Below, one piece after another: positions 1 through 7,980 of a stretch of 64,000 nt of DNA (positions are counted from its first letter, which is position 1; each line of letters starts with the position of its first letter). The DNA is taken from NCBI RefSeq assembly GCF_010501095.1, contig NZ_QVMP01000001.1, forward strand, positions 1-64,000, written 5' to 3'. Made by a program: the position numbers and the translations under genes. Under the pieces are notes generated by a model, which was not told the DNA's origin, searched no databases, and saw only the letters and a list, made by a program, of their open reading frames with translations. Origin of the DNA: Dysgonomonas sp. 520. GTDB lineage: Bacteria; Bacteroidota; Bacteroidia; Bacteroidales; Dysgonomonadaceae.

Positions 1-16
1 AGGCGTAAAATTGAAC

Positions 17-81
17 ACCTCCCCAACCCCTCCAAAAGAGGGGCTTGCTCCCTCTCCTCTTGGAGAGGGCCGGGGTGAGGT
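17..81. repeat. REP-like imperfect palindrome
   Basis: A GC-rich imperfect inverted repeat in an otherwise AT-rich intergenic stretch. Its outer arms ACCTC (17-21) and GAGGT (77-81) enclose CCCC/GGGG and AGAGG/CCTCT arms. It resembles the 'cccctcc...ggagggg' extragenic palindromes scattered through Bacteroidetes genomes. Nothing else is recognisable from 82 to 315, and no clear promoter for the following gene was found. Confidence 0.6.
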
Positions 82-315
82 CGGTCGCCGAGAAGCTAAG
101 CCTTGACTTTTTGGTTCGTTTTGTGTCAAGACAAAATGAACGTTTTTATTATAATTAATTTAACTACTGATCGGCAAGGATGAGAAATAAATCAGACTGT
201 TGTATTTCACAGTCTTGCTAAAAATTTATATCTTTAATTTGTTATTCTGATTGTATCCATAATTTTTATAACGATTATAGATCAAACTAGTAAAAAACCA
301 TCAAAGAAAAAAGAC

Positions 316-894
316 ATGGAAAAAAGTATTAAAGGTACAGAAACTGAAAAATGCCTGTTGAAGTCGTTTGCGGGAGAGTCTCAAGCCCGTATGCGCTACA
401 CGATGTTTGCCTCGGTTGCAAAAAGTGAGGGTTATGAGCAAATAGCTTCGATATTTCTGGAAACTGCCGAGCAGGAAAAAGAACATGCAAAACGTATGTT
501 TAAGTTTTTGGAAGGTGGCATGGTGGAAATCACGGCTTCATATCCTGCCGGAAAAGTAGGCACAACAGCCGAAAATCTGATAGAAGCTGCTGCCGGAGAG
601 CATGAAGAGTGGGCGCAGGATTATCCTGCATTTGCTGATATTGCAGAGGCAGAAGGGTTTAAAGATATCGCAGTTATGTATCGCATGATTGCTAAAGTAG
701 AAAACATGCACGAAGACCGTTACAAAGCGCTCCTTGCCAGAGTGGAAAAAGGAGAAGTGTTTTCACGCGAAGAGCCGATCGAATGGCAATGTATGAACTG
801 CGGATTTGTGATTAAGAGCAAAACAGCACCAAAACAATGCCCGGCGTGTCTTCACCCACAAGCATATTTCGAACCTCTTAAGTGGAATTTTTAA
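316..894 (+). CDS. rbr: Rubrerythrin
   Basis: 192 aa, the usual rubrerythrin length. The N-terminal ferritin-like diiron domain (residues ~1-140) shows the expected carboxylate/His helices, including ESQAR near residue 20 and AEQEKEHAKRM near 55. The C-terminal rubredoxin-like domain (residues ~155-192) has two CxxC-type pairs, CMNCG and CPAC, to bind one iron. In anaerobes this family reduces hydrogen peroxide to water with electrons from rubredoxin or NADH oxidoreductases in the cytoplasm. It stands alone, followed by its own terminator. The ATG fits the family N-terminus (MEKSIKGTETEK). Function is firmly assigned by family; regulation is not visible. Confidence 0.95.
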   Translation: MEKSIKGTETEKCLLKSFAGESQARMRYTMFASVAKSEGYEQIASIFLETAEQEKEHAKRMFKFLEGGMVEITASYPAGKVGTTAENLIEAAAGEHEEWAQDYPAFADIAEAEGFKDIAVMYRMIAKVENMHEDRYKALLARVEKGEVFSREEPIEWQCMNCGFVIKSKTAPKQCPACLHPQAYFEPLKWNF

Positions 895-921
895 TATCCG
901 GAAAGCAGAAATAGCGACTCA

Positions 922-951
922 AAAAGCAACCTGAAAATGGGTTGCTTTTTT
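922..951 (+). terminator. Rho-independent terminator after rbr
   Basis: A perfect 10-bp stem, AAAAGCAACC (922-931) with GGTTGCTTTT (940-949), an 8-base loop and a T-tract. It lies 28 bases after the rbr stop. Confidence 0.9.
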
Positions 952-952
952 A

Positions 953-983
953 TTTGTGCTCTCAACAATAACAAGTACATTTG
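953..983 (+). promoter_or_regulatory. Bacteroidetes promoter for pyrC
   Basis: TTTG at 953-956, a 19-base spacer, then TACATTTG at 976-983. This matches the Bacteroidetes sigma consensus (TTTG, N19, TAnnTTTG). It lies 20 bases before the ATG at 1004, which excludes the in-frame GTG at 956 as the start. Confidence 0.85.
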
Positions 984-1003
984 CCTATCAAACAAATACA
1001 GCA

Positions 1004-2338
1004 ATGATACTTATACATAATGCAACAATAATAAATGAGGGCAAGAGCTTTACAGGTTCTGTGCTGATAGAAGGAAAAACTATTAAAGAAATTTACAAAA
1101 GTCAGGTTCCGGAACAAATGCTGTCTCACGCCAAAGTGATAGATGCAACAGGATTATGGCTAATACCCGGACTGATTGACGATCAGGTTCATTTCCGTGA
1201 GCCGGGTTTGACTCACAAGGGAGATATACACGCCGAAAGCAGAGCGGCTATTGCAGGAGGGGTCACTTCTTATATGGAAATGCCTAATACAAAACCACAA
1301 ACAACTACCATTGATGCACTGGAGCAAAAGTTTGAGATCGCAAACGAGAGATCGTTTGCCAATTATTCTTTTTATCTTGGCGCAACCAACGACAATCTGT
1401 CGGAGTTGAAGAAAGTGGACAAGAAAAATGTTTGCGGCATCAAAATCTTCATGGGATCGTCAACAGGCAATATGTTGGTGGACGACAATAAAACCTTAGC
1501 GGCTATTTTTGCAGAAATAGACATGATCAAAACTGTCCATTGCGAAGAAGAAAGCATTATCCAGAAAAATATAGCCTATTATAAATCTCAGTTCGGAGAC
1601 AATATTCCCATCAAATATCATCCGCTGATAAGAAGCGCAGAGGCTTGCTATCAATCTTCGGCTAAAGCTGTGGATCTTGCCGACAAATACGGCTCTCGCT
1701 TGCATATCCTGCATTTGTCAACAGAGAGGGAGGTCAGCCTGTTCGACATAAAACCTTTGATTGATAAGAAAATAACGGGAGAAGTATGTGTGCATCATCT
1801 CTGGTTTTCGGACAAAGATTATGAAAAGTATGGCTCTCTTATAAAATGGAATCCGGCCATCAAGACCGAGGAGGATAGAGAAGCCCTCTTACAAGGTTTA
1901 TTGTCAGGAAAACTGGATGTTGTGGCAACCGATCATGCCCCGCACCTATTGGATGAAAAACAAGGCGGATGTTTGCAAGCAGCTTCGGGAGGGCCTTTAG
2001 TGCAACATTCGCTGCAAGTTATGCTCGAATTGGCAAAACAAAATAAAATAACGAAAGAGCAGGTCGTAGACAAAATGTGCCATGCTCCTGCCACTTTGTT
2101 TCGGGTTCATAAACGGGGATATATTCGTCAGGGATATTTTGCCGATTTGGTATTGGTTGATCCGAAAAAGGATTATACAGTGACAAAGGAAAATATTTTG
2201 TACAAATGCGGTTGGTCGCCATTCGAAGGGCAAACGTTTTCGTCCACCATCGAGAAAACCTTTCTAAACGGGCAGATAGCCTTCGAAAACGGAACGGTGA
2301 ACGATACCAGAGGCGAAGCTCTGACTTTCGACTATTAG
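1004..2338 (+). CDS. pyrC: Dihydroorotase
   Basis: 444 aa amidohydrolase that would cyclise N-carbamoyl-aspartate to dihydroorotate in pyrimidine synthesis. Visible family marks are the REPGLTHKGDI region near residue 60, the GGVTSYMEMPNT strand, His residues in HILHLS and VCVHH, and the VATDHAPH catalytic block near residue 310. The first metal motif reads DDQVHF, where most class I enzymes have DxHxH, so the first His is Gln. A longer reading from GTG 956 overlaps the rbr terminator and promoter; the ATG at 1004 is chosen because it follows the promoter and begins with the normal first strand. The glycosyltransferase gene starts 59 bp downstream and may be co-transcribed. Confidence 0.88.
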   Translation: MILIHNATIINEGKSFTGSVLIEGKTIKEIYKSQVPEQMLSHAKVIDATGLWLIPGLIDDQVHFREPGLTHKGDIHAESRAAIAGGVTSYMEMPNTKPQTTTIDALEQKFEIANERSFANYSFYLGATNDNLSELKKVDKKNVCGIKIFMGSSTGNMLVDDNKTLAAIFAEIDMIKTVHCEEESIIQKNIAYYKSQFGDNIPIKYHPLIRSAEACYQSSAKAVDLADKYGSRLHILHLSTEREVSLFDIKPLIDKKITGEVCVHHLWFSDKDYEKYGSLIKWNPAIKTEEDREALLQGLLSGKLDVVATDHAPHLLDEKQGGCLQAASGGPLVQHSLQVMLELAKQNKITKEQVVDKMCHAPATLFRVHKRGYIRQGYFADLVLVDPKKDYTVTKENILYKCGWSPFEGQTFSSTIEKTFLNGQIAFENGTVNDTRGEALTFDY

Positions 2339-2397
2339 ACATTTGCGATATACGAATTACTATTTATGTAAACAACCTAAACTTTTATCAGACACCC

Positions 2398-3492
2398 ATG
2401 AAAGTAATAGTAACAGGCACGCGTGGCATACCCAACATACAAGGAGGAGTGGAAACACATTGCGAAAAGCTATACCCACTTCTGGTATCTTCCGGCTGTG
2501 ATGTCGAACTAATCAGACGATCGTGCTATGTTACTGCCGACAATATCCTCCCTCAATATAAAGGTGTGAAAATAAAAGATATTTTCGCTCCCAGAAAAAA
2601 AAGTATAGAAGCCATTGTGCATACATTCTTAGCTGTTTGCTATGCCAAAAGGCAAAAAGCCGATATACTTCACATTCATGCTATCGGACCTGCCTTGATG
2701 ACTCCTTTTGCCCGATTATTGGGCATGAAGGTCGTAGTTACTCATCACGGTGCAGATTATGACAGGCAAAAATGGGGTAAAGCAGCCAAACTGATGCTCA
2801 AAACAGGAGAACGTTGGGCAGCGAAATATGCCAACCATATTATTTCAATATCGAATGTTATTTCAAATTCATTGAAAGAGAAGTACAACAGGACAGAAAA
2901 TGTCCACCTCATCTACAATGGTGTCGATGCTCCTTTAATCATCGAAAACTCTAAGTATATTGAAACACTTGGTCTTGAAAAAGGGAAATATATTTTCACC
3001 TTGGGTCGCTTTGTTGAAGAAAAAGGATTTCATAATCTTATTGAAGCATATAGAGACAGCAAAATACCAAAAGATATAAAGTTGGTTATTGCCGGAGACG
3101 CCGATCACGAGACAGAATATTCTACCTCCTTAAAGAAACTGGCTAAAGAAAATAATATAATATTAACCGGCTTCATCAAAGGCGAACCGCTTGCTGAACT
3201 ATTTTCACATGCGGCATTGTTTGTTCTGCCGTCTTTTCACGAAGGTTTGCCAATTTCCCTGCTCGAAGCAATGAGTTACAGTTTGGATGCCGTGGTCAGT
3301 AACATTCCCGCTAATCTGGCTGTAAACCTGCCTGCGGAAGATTATTTCGACCCACACAACACCAATGAACTCATAAATAAATTGGAGGAAAAACTTTCCC
3401 GTTCCCCTCATAAAGTCGCATATAATCTGGACAATTACAACTGGGAGACTATTGCCGAGCAAACCCTTGAAGTATATAAAAAGATGATCTGA
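2398..3492 (+). CDS. GT4-family glycosyltransferase
   Basis: 364 aa with the two-domain GT-B architecture of family 4 retaining glycosyltransferases. The N-terminal glycine-rich loop (GTRGIPNIQGGVETH, residues ~7-21) and the C-terminal sugar-nucleotide signature ExxxGxxxxLLEAM (HEGLPISLLEAM) are clear. An internal 'YIFTLGRFVEEKGFHNLIEAY' strand starts the donor-binding domain. It probably transfers a hexose or deoxyhexose to a cell-envelope glycan; donor and acceptor cannot be told from sequence. The open frame extends upstream into pyrC, but the ATG at 2398 gives the family N-terminus MKVIVTG. It ends directly against the convergent cca gene with no gap and no visible terminator. Confidence 0.88.
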   Translation: MKVIVTGTRGIPNIQGGVETHCEKLYPLLVSSGCDVELIRRSCYVTADNILPQYKGVKIKDIFAPRKKSIEAIVHTFLAVCYAKRQKADILHIHAIGPALMTPFARLLGMKVVVTHHGADYDRQKWGKAAKLMLKTGERWAAKYANHIISISNVISNSLKEKYNRTENVHLIYNGVDAPLIIENSKYIETLGLEKGKYIFTLGRFVEEKGFHNLIEAYRDSKIPKDIKLVIAGDADHETEYSTSLKKLAKENNIILTGFIKGEPLAELFSHAALFVLPSFHEGLPISLLEAMSYSLDAVVSNIPANLAVNLPAEDYFDPHNTNELINKLEEKLSRSPHKVAYNLDNYNWETIAEQTLEVYKKMI

Positions 3493-4929
3493 TTATTTTT
3501 TCACAGGTTTCAAACCCATTTTTGCGGCTTTTTTTATCAGGTATTCGTATGCCGCATCGTATTCGTTAGGAATGACACCGTCTAGAATAGCATCCTTGAT
3601 TGAGGATTTAAGGCTACCAACTTCTGAGCTGGGAGCAAGACCAAAAATCTCCATAATTTCTTGCCCGTCAATAGGCGGTTGGAAATTACGAACATGGTCT
3701 TTTTCTTCAATATCCTTCATCTTTTGTCGAACTAATTCGAAATTCCGAAGATATTTCTTGACTTTTTCAGAATTCTTCGATGTGATATCGGCTTTACACA
3801 AAGTCATCAGATCGTCAATATCATCGCCGGCCTCGAAAATCAGCCTCCTCACAGCCGAATCCGTTACCTCATCTTCAACCAAGGCAATAGGGCGCATGTG
3901 CAAAGAAACGAGTTTCTGAACATACTTCATTTTTTCATTCAAAGGCAGTTTCATCCTCTTAAAAATGCCGGGAATCATCTTCTCCCCCACATAATTATGA
4001 TTATGAAAAGTCCATCCTAGTTTCGCATCCCAACGTTTTGTGGCAGGCTTGGCAATATCGTGAAGTATAGCAGCCCACCGCAACCAAAGATTATCGGTTT
4101 TCAAGGCAACATTGTCGAGCACCATCAAAGTATGATAATAGTTGTCCTTATGCCCCACCCCGGCTTTCATGTCCGTACCTTTAAGAGCGAGCAATTCGGG
4201 AAATATAATCTCCAACAATCCGGTCTTTTCCAACAGGATAAAACCAAGAGAAGGTTTCGGCGAAAGGACAATCTTGTTCAGCTCGTCAACAATCCGCTCC
4301 TTCGATATAATATTAATCCGCTCCCGGTTTCGCCTGATTGCCTCGAAAGCCTCGTCTACAATATCAAAAGCCAACTGAGACGAAAATCGTATGGCACGCA
4401 TCATTCGCAAAGGATCGTCCGAAAATGTGATGTCCGGATCAAGAGGTGTGCGTATCAGCAGGCGATCCATATCTCCCATGCCATCAAAGGGGTCGAGCAG
4501 TTCTCCGTACCGGTCTTTATTCAAACAAATGGCAAGAGCGTTGATCGTAAAATCGCGCCGTTTCTGATCATCTTCCAGAGTCCCATCTTCCACAATCGGG
4601 TTTCGCGAATCCCGCTGATACGATTCTTTTCGGGCTCCCACAAACTCAATTTCCGTGTCTTTATATTTAATTTGCGCTGTTCCGTAATTCTTGAAAACAG
4701 ACAATTTCACGTTTCGTCCTAATTTTGCCGCAACAGCCTCCGCCAATTCTATACCACGCCCAACGGTAACAATATCAATATCTTTAGATGGACGATGCAA
4801 AAAAATATCCCGTACATATCCACCAACCGTATAGCATTCCAAGCCTTTTTCGTCGGCAGTATCACGTATCGTTTCAAATATTTTTCCGGAGAGGTGTCTC
4901 TCTATTATTTCGTCGTCAACTTTATACAT
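3493..4929 (-). CDS. cca: CCA tRNA nucleotidyltransferase / poly(A) polymerase family, HD domain
   Basis: 478 aa. The N-terminal polymerase-beta-like head has the class II signature GGYVRDIFLHRPSKDIDIV (residues ~37-55, metal-binding DxD) and the RRDFTINALA motif (residues ~135-145). A C-terminal HD phosphohydrolase-like domain follows, with HKDNYYHTLMVLDN and ILHDIAKP. This organisation matches bacterial enzymes that add or repair the tRNA 3' CCA end. The tRNA gene in this window lacks an encoded CCA, which is consistent. Whether it is the sole CCA enzyme or a specialised paralogue cannot be judged. It is convergent with the upstream glycosyltransferase. Confidence 0.9.
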   Translation of the reverse strand: MYKVDDEIIERHLSGKIFETIRDTADEKGLECYTVGGYVRDIFLHRPSKDIDIVTVGRGIELAEAVAAKLGRNVKLSVFKNYGTAQIKYKDTEIEFVGARKESYQRDSRNPIVEDGTLEDDQKRRDFTINALAICLNKDRYGELLDPFDGMGDMDRLLIRTPLDPDITFSDDPLRMMRAIRFSSQLAFDIVDEAFEAIRRNRERINIISKERIVDELNKIVLSPKPSLGFILLEKTGLLEIIFPELLALKGTDMKAGVGHKDNYYHTLMVLDNVALKTDNLWLRWAAILHDIAKPATKRWDAKLGWTFHNHNYVGEKMIPGIFKRMKLPLNEKMKYVQKLVSLHMRPIALVEDEVTDSAVRRLIFEAGDDIDDLMTLCKADITSKNSEKVKKYLRNFELVRQKMKDIEEKDHVRNFQPPIDGQEIMEIFGLAPSSEVGSLKSSIKDAILDGVIPNEYDAAYEYLIKKAAKMGLKPVKK

Positions 4930-4990
4930 TTCTCAATTGTTTAAGAATCACAAAAATATAACAAAACGGGCATTTACCACAGAATATTAG

Positions 4991-4998
4991 TATTTTTG
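4991..4998 (+). promoter_or_regulatory. Bacteroidetes -7 box for lipoprotein gene
   Basis: TATTTTTG matches TAnnTTTG and lies 27 bases before the ATG at 5026. No clear -33 element is visible. Confidence 0.6.
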
Positions 4999-5025
4999 TA
5001 CGAAACCATTGGCTCTCATCGCATT

Positions 5026-5871
5026 ATGAAAACATCTATAAACACACTGATTACGGCACTTATTGTTATTCTGCTTGTTTCTTTTTCTTCCTGCAAAGAA
5101 GAAAACAAAGAGGCTCAAAACCTTTTAAGCAGTGCCACTGCCGCCTACGAAAACAACGATTTAGCAAAAGCCAAACAATTGATAGACAGCATCGAGAGCA
5201 ATCACCCTAGAGCTATTAACGAAAGAAAACAAGCCTATATTCTTCTGCAAAAAGTGAGAAAAGGAGAAAACGATGTAGAAATAAAAAGATGCGACTCGCT
5301 TCTCTCCATGCTACAACCGCAGTTGGATGAAATGAAAAAACAATTCGCCATCCAACAAAACAAAAAATATCAGGACAAAGGAATGTATGTTCCTAAAATC
5401 GACCCGTCTTTCTCCGGAAACAGCACAGGCCTGAGGTCTGGCGTTATGGAAGATGGAGATCTGATTCTGGAAAGTGTTTATAATGGCGGTGGAAAACATG
5501 CTATTGTGATAGTCAACACAAAAGACGGAAATTTTGCCGAAACCAAGGAGGAATACGGCGACGGGTTGAATTACAGATTAGGCGGAACTGAAATTATACG
5601 CTATACCCCGATGATGGAGAACGGCGTCGCAAAATTTATTTTCGACAATCAAGATCAAGTAATAACTGTCTCTCTGCGAGGACAACACACAGCTAGTTAT
5701 GTACTTTCAAATACATCAAAAAACTCAATTGTGCAATCATACAAATTAGCAACTCTGATGAAAGACATAGAGGATGCTAAAACATCGAAGGAAAAAGCTA
5801 TTTTGCGCAACCAATATCTTGAGAAAGGCGGTCAGGACGAAAGTTCGCAGACATTATCGGATACTCATTGA
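5026..5871 (+). CDS. Hypothetical lipoprotein
   Basis: 281 aa. A hydrophobic signal segment is followed by a lipobox (SFSSC, Cys about residue 23), so the protein should be lipid-anchored in the envelope. Residues ~28-110 are charged and helical, resembling a short TPR or coiled-coil segment (repeated Ala/Leu/Lys spacing around AYENNDLAKAKQLIDSIESNHP). The second half is beta-rich without a family I recognise. The ATG at 5026 is preferred over an upstream ATG at 4996 because it opens the signal peptide and lies properly behind the -7 box. Its last 7 bases overlap the end of the convergent gene. Confidence 0.8.
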   Translation: MKTSINTLITALIVILLVSFSSCKEENKEAQNLLSSATAAYENNDLAKAKQLIDSIESNHPRAINERKQAYILLQKVRKGENDVEIKRCDSLLSMLQPQLDEMKKQFAIQQNKKYQDKGMYVPKIDPSFSGNSTGLRSGVMEDGDLILESVYNGGGKHAIVIVNTKDGNFAETKEEYGDGLNYRLGGTEIIRYTPMMENGVAKFIFDNQDQVITVSLRGQHTASYVLSNTSKNSIVQSYKLATLMKDIEDAKTSKEKAILRNQYLEKGGQDESSQTLSDTH

Positions 5872-6359
5872 CCCGAATCGCAAACATAAAAAAGCATCAA
5901 GTCGCCAACATCGTCACCTTCGATGTTAGTCCAGGGCGAATCTTTTTTTGTTTTGGTCTTCACTATCACCTTACCTTTTGAATTATAATCGGTTATCGTC
6001 ACCGTTCTGAAGCGGCGATTGGCGCAATCGTAAATATATTCAATCAAAGTATATTTAAAATCGTCCCACTTTTTCATCTTTTTCCTTACTTTTTCAGGTT
6101 TTTTCTCAGTTTCGGCAAAAGTAGACTCAATTCTGCCTAAATATTCCGATTTTGCAATGATATCGGTATATAACTTTTTAGAAACCACACCGTAACGAAA
6201 CGTTCCGCTCTCTTTATTATCTACTCGCTTTATGGTAGTTGTATCTATGTAAACTTCCACGCCATCGGTCACAGCAAATAGCTTCCAGCCATCCACCTCC
6301 TGAGCAAAAGCAACAGAAGAAAGACAGATAACGATCATTGCTAAAAAAATCTTTTTCAT
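5865..6359 (-). CDS. Secreted adhesin E-like hypothetical protein
   Basis: 164 aa with a signal peptide (MKKIFLAMIVICLSSVAFA, cleavage before QEV). The mature part (WKLFAVTDGVEVYIDTTTIKRVDNKESGTFRYGV...) has the 'value of a named variable, converted to a legacy-type response' pattern of the surface-adhesin-E-like family: an early W, 'vyiD..sI', and a Cys pair near residues 111 and 160 that could form a disulfide. Function is unknown in most members. It is convergent with the lipoprotein gene (7-bp overlap) and divergent from the ABC gene. Confidence 0.7.
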   Translation of the reverse strand: MKKIFLAMIVICLSSVAFAQEVDGWKLFAVTDGVEVYIDTTTIKRVDNKESGTFRYGVVSKKLYTDIIAKSEYLGRIESTFAETEKKPEKVRKKMKKWDDFKYTLIEYIYDCANRRFRTVTITDYNSKGKVIVKTKTKKDSPWTNIEGDDVGDLMLFYVCDSGQ

Positions 6360-6469
6360 CGAGCTTCTTTTTTTAACGAATTAATGCGACTAAGATAACT
6401 AAAAAGAAAAATGATATTGCCATCCAACGGTTTTTATCTTTAATTTTACACTAAATTTAAGACTTAATC

Positions 6470-7915
6470 ATGGCAGATAAACCTATTTTAGAAATAAACG
6501 ATGTTATTCCCCGTCTTTCTGACATTGCTTTTAAAGAACCAATAAATTGGAAAATCAGAGAATCCGAAAATTGGGCAATTGTAGGGGCAAACGGAGCCGG
6601 AAAAACCATTTTGACAGATATAATTACAGGTAAATACGCTCTCAAATCGGGAGAGATAAAAATTGAAGAAGGCAGATCTTCATCTCAATTCATCAAATCG
6701 GTAGCATTCAAGGATATATACAGTCTGGCTGATATAAAAAACAGTTATTACCAACAACGATGGAATGTAGGAGACGAACACGAAATGCCTCTTGTTAAAG
6801 ATTTACTGCTAAAAGCCGACAACCAGGAATGGGTTGACTATCTGGTAGAATCCTTCAACATAGCAGACCTTTTGGAGAAAGAAATAAACCTGCTTTCGAG
6901 TGGAGAACTGAGGAAGTTCCTGATAATAAAATCCCTCATCTCAAAACCCCGCCTATTGATATTGGACAATCCATACATCGGACTGGATGCCGCTTCGAGA
7001 ATTGTACTGAACAATGTTTTGGAGAAACTGGCAACAATGGAAGGCATACAAATCATTCTTGTCCTTTCCAATCCGGACGACATTCCTAGCGTGATTACCA
7101 ACATCTTAGCCATAAAAGACAAAGCTATAAAAGCAACATTCGAGAGGGACGAATTTCTGAACGACAAAGAAATACAGGACAAACTTTTCGAGTGTGAATA
7201 TCCAATCAACCTCGGCGATGTTATCCAAAGCAAGAACGGCGGAATATGCTTTAACAATGTGTTGGAATTAAAAAACATACATATCGGATACAGAAAAAGA
7301 ACGATACTGAAAAATCTCGACTGGACTGTAAAAAAAGGAGAAAAATGGGCGCTTTTAGGAAAAAACGGAGCTGGAAAATCAACCCTGCTAAGCCTGATTT
7401 GCGCCGACAATCCGCAGGCTTATGCAAACGACATCACGCTTTTCGACCAAAAACGGGGTAATGGGGAAAGCATCTGGGATATAAAGAAACGAATCGGATA
7501 CATTTCTCCCGAGATGCACCTGTATTATCAGAAAAATGTGAGATGCGTGGATATTGTGGCCTCCGGATTTTTCGATACCATTGGCTTATACCGCAAATGC
7601 AACGACGAGCAAGAAAAAATTGCAGAGAAATGGATGGCGGTATTTGGTGTAGGGCATCTGAAAAATCACCCCTTTCTTCTGGCTTCGTCCGGAGAACAAC
7701 GCCTGATGTTACTTGCCAGAGTCTTTGTAAAAAACCCTGATCTTCTTGTTCTGGACGAACCTCTACACGGTTTAGACATCAACAAAAAGAAGCATATGAA
7801 AAGCATTATCGAAGAATATTGCAAAGACGACAAATCGTTGATCTATGTCACCCATTATGAAAATGAGATTCCGAACATTGTGGATAAAAAGTTAACTTTG
7901 ACCAAACAGATGTGA
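6470..7915 (+). CDS. Dual ATP-binding cassette protein, ModF/PhrA-like
   Basis: 481 aa with two ABC ATPase domains and no membrane segment. Domain 1 has Walker A GANGAGKT (residues 39-46), signature LLSSGELRK, and Walker B ending LILDNP near residue 165. Domain 2 has Walker A GKNGAGKST (~297-305), signature LASSGEQR and a normal LVLDEP near 427. The layout matches the ModF ('photorepair protein PhrA') group of soluble twin-cassette proteins, whose role is poorly known. In domain 1 the catalytic glutamate after the Walker B aspartate is Asn, so that site may bind but not hydrolyse ATP. A near-consensus -7 box (TATCTTTA, 6436-6443) lies upstream. Confidence 0.85.
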   Translation: MADKPILEINDVIPRLSDIAFKEPINWKIRESENWAIVGANGAGKTILTDIITGKYALKSGEIKIEEGRSSSQFIKSVAFKDIYSLADIKNSYYQQRWNVGDEHEMPLVKDLLLKADNQEWVDYLVESFNIADLLEKEINLLSSGELRKFLIIKSLISKPRLLILDNPYIGLDAASRIVLNNVLEKLATMEGIQIILVLSNPDDIPSVITNILAIKDKAIKATFERDEFLNDKEIQDKLFECEYPINLGDVIQSKNGGICFNNVLELKNIHIGYRKRTILKNLDWTVKKGEKWALLGKNGAGKSTLLSLICADNPQAYANDITLFDQKRGNGESIWDIKKRIGYISPEMHLYYQKNVRCVDIVASGFFDTIGLYRKCNDEQEKIAEKWMAVFGVGHLKNHPFLLASSGEQRLMLLARVFVKNPDLLVLDEPLHGLDINKKKHMKSIIEEYCKDDKSLIYVTHYENEIPNIVDKKLTLTKQM

Positions 7916-7967
7916 ATTTTTGTCTCTTAATAAAACTAAAACACATACTACATTTATGTTTTTTACG

Positions 7968-7975
7968 TAAGTTTG
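7968..7975 (+). promoter_or_regulatory. -7 box immediately before porin gene
   Basis: TAAGTTTG matches TAnnTTTG but ends only 5 bases before the ATG at 7981, so a transcript from it would be leaderless or nearly so. Confidence 0.5.
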
Positions 7976-7980
7976 CACCG

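Noticed and set aside
956-1003. In-frame GTG at 956 as the pyrC start (adding 16 residues)
   Set aside because: The GTG lies in the -33 element and rbr terminator tail; the promoter -7 box at 976-983 would be inside the gene. ATG 1004 is 20 bases past the box.
2206-2397. Longer start for the glycosyltransferase
   Set aside because: It would read 64 residues out of frame through the end of pyrC; the GT4 N-terminus begins exactly at 2398.
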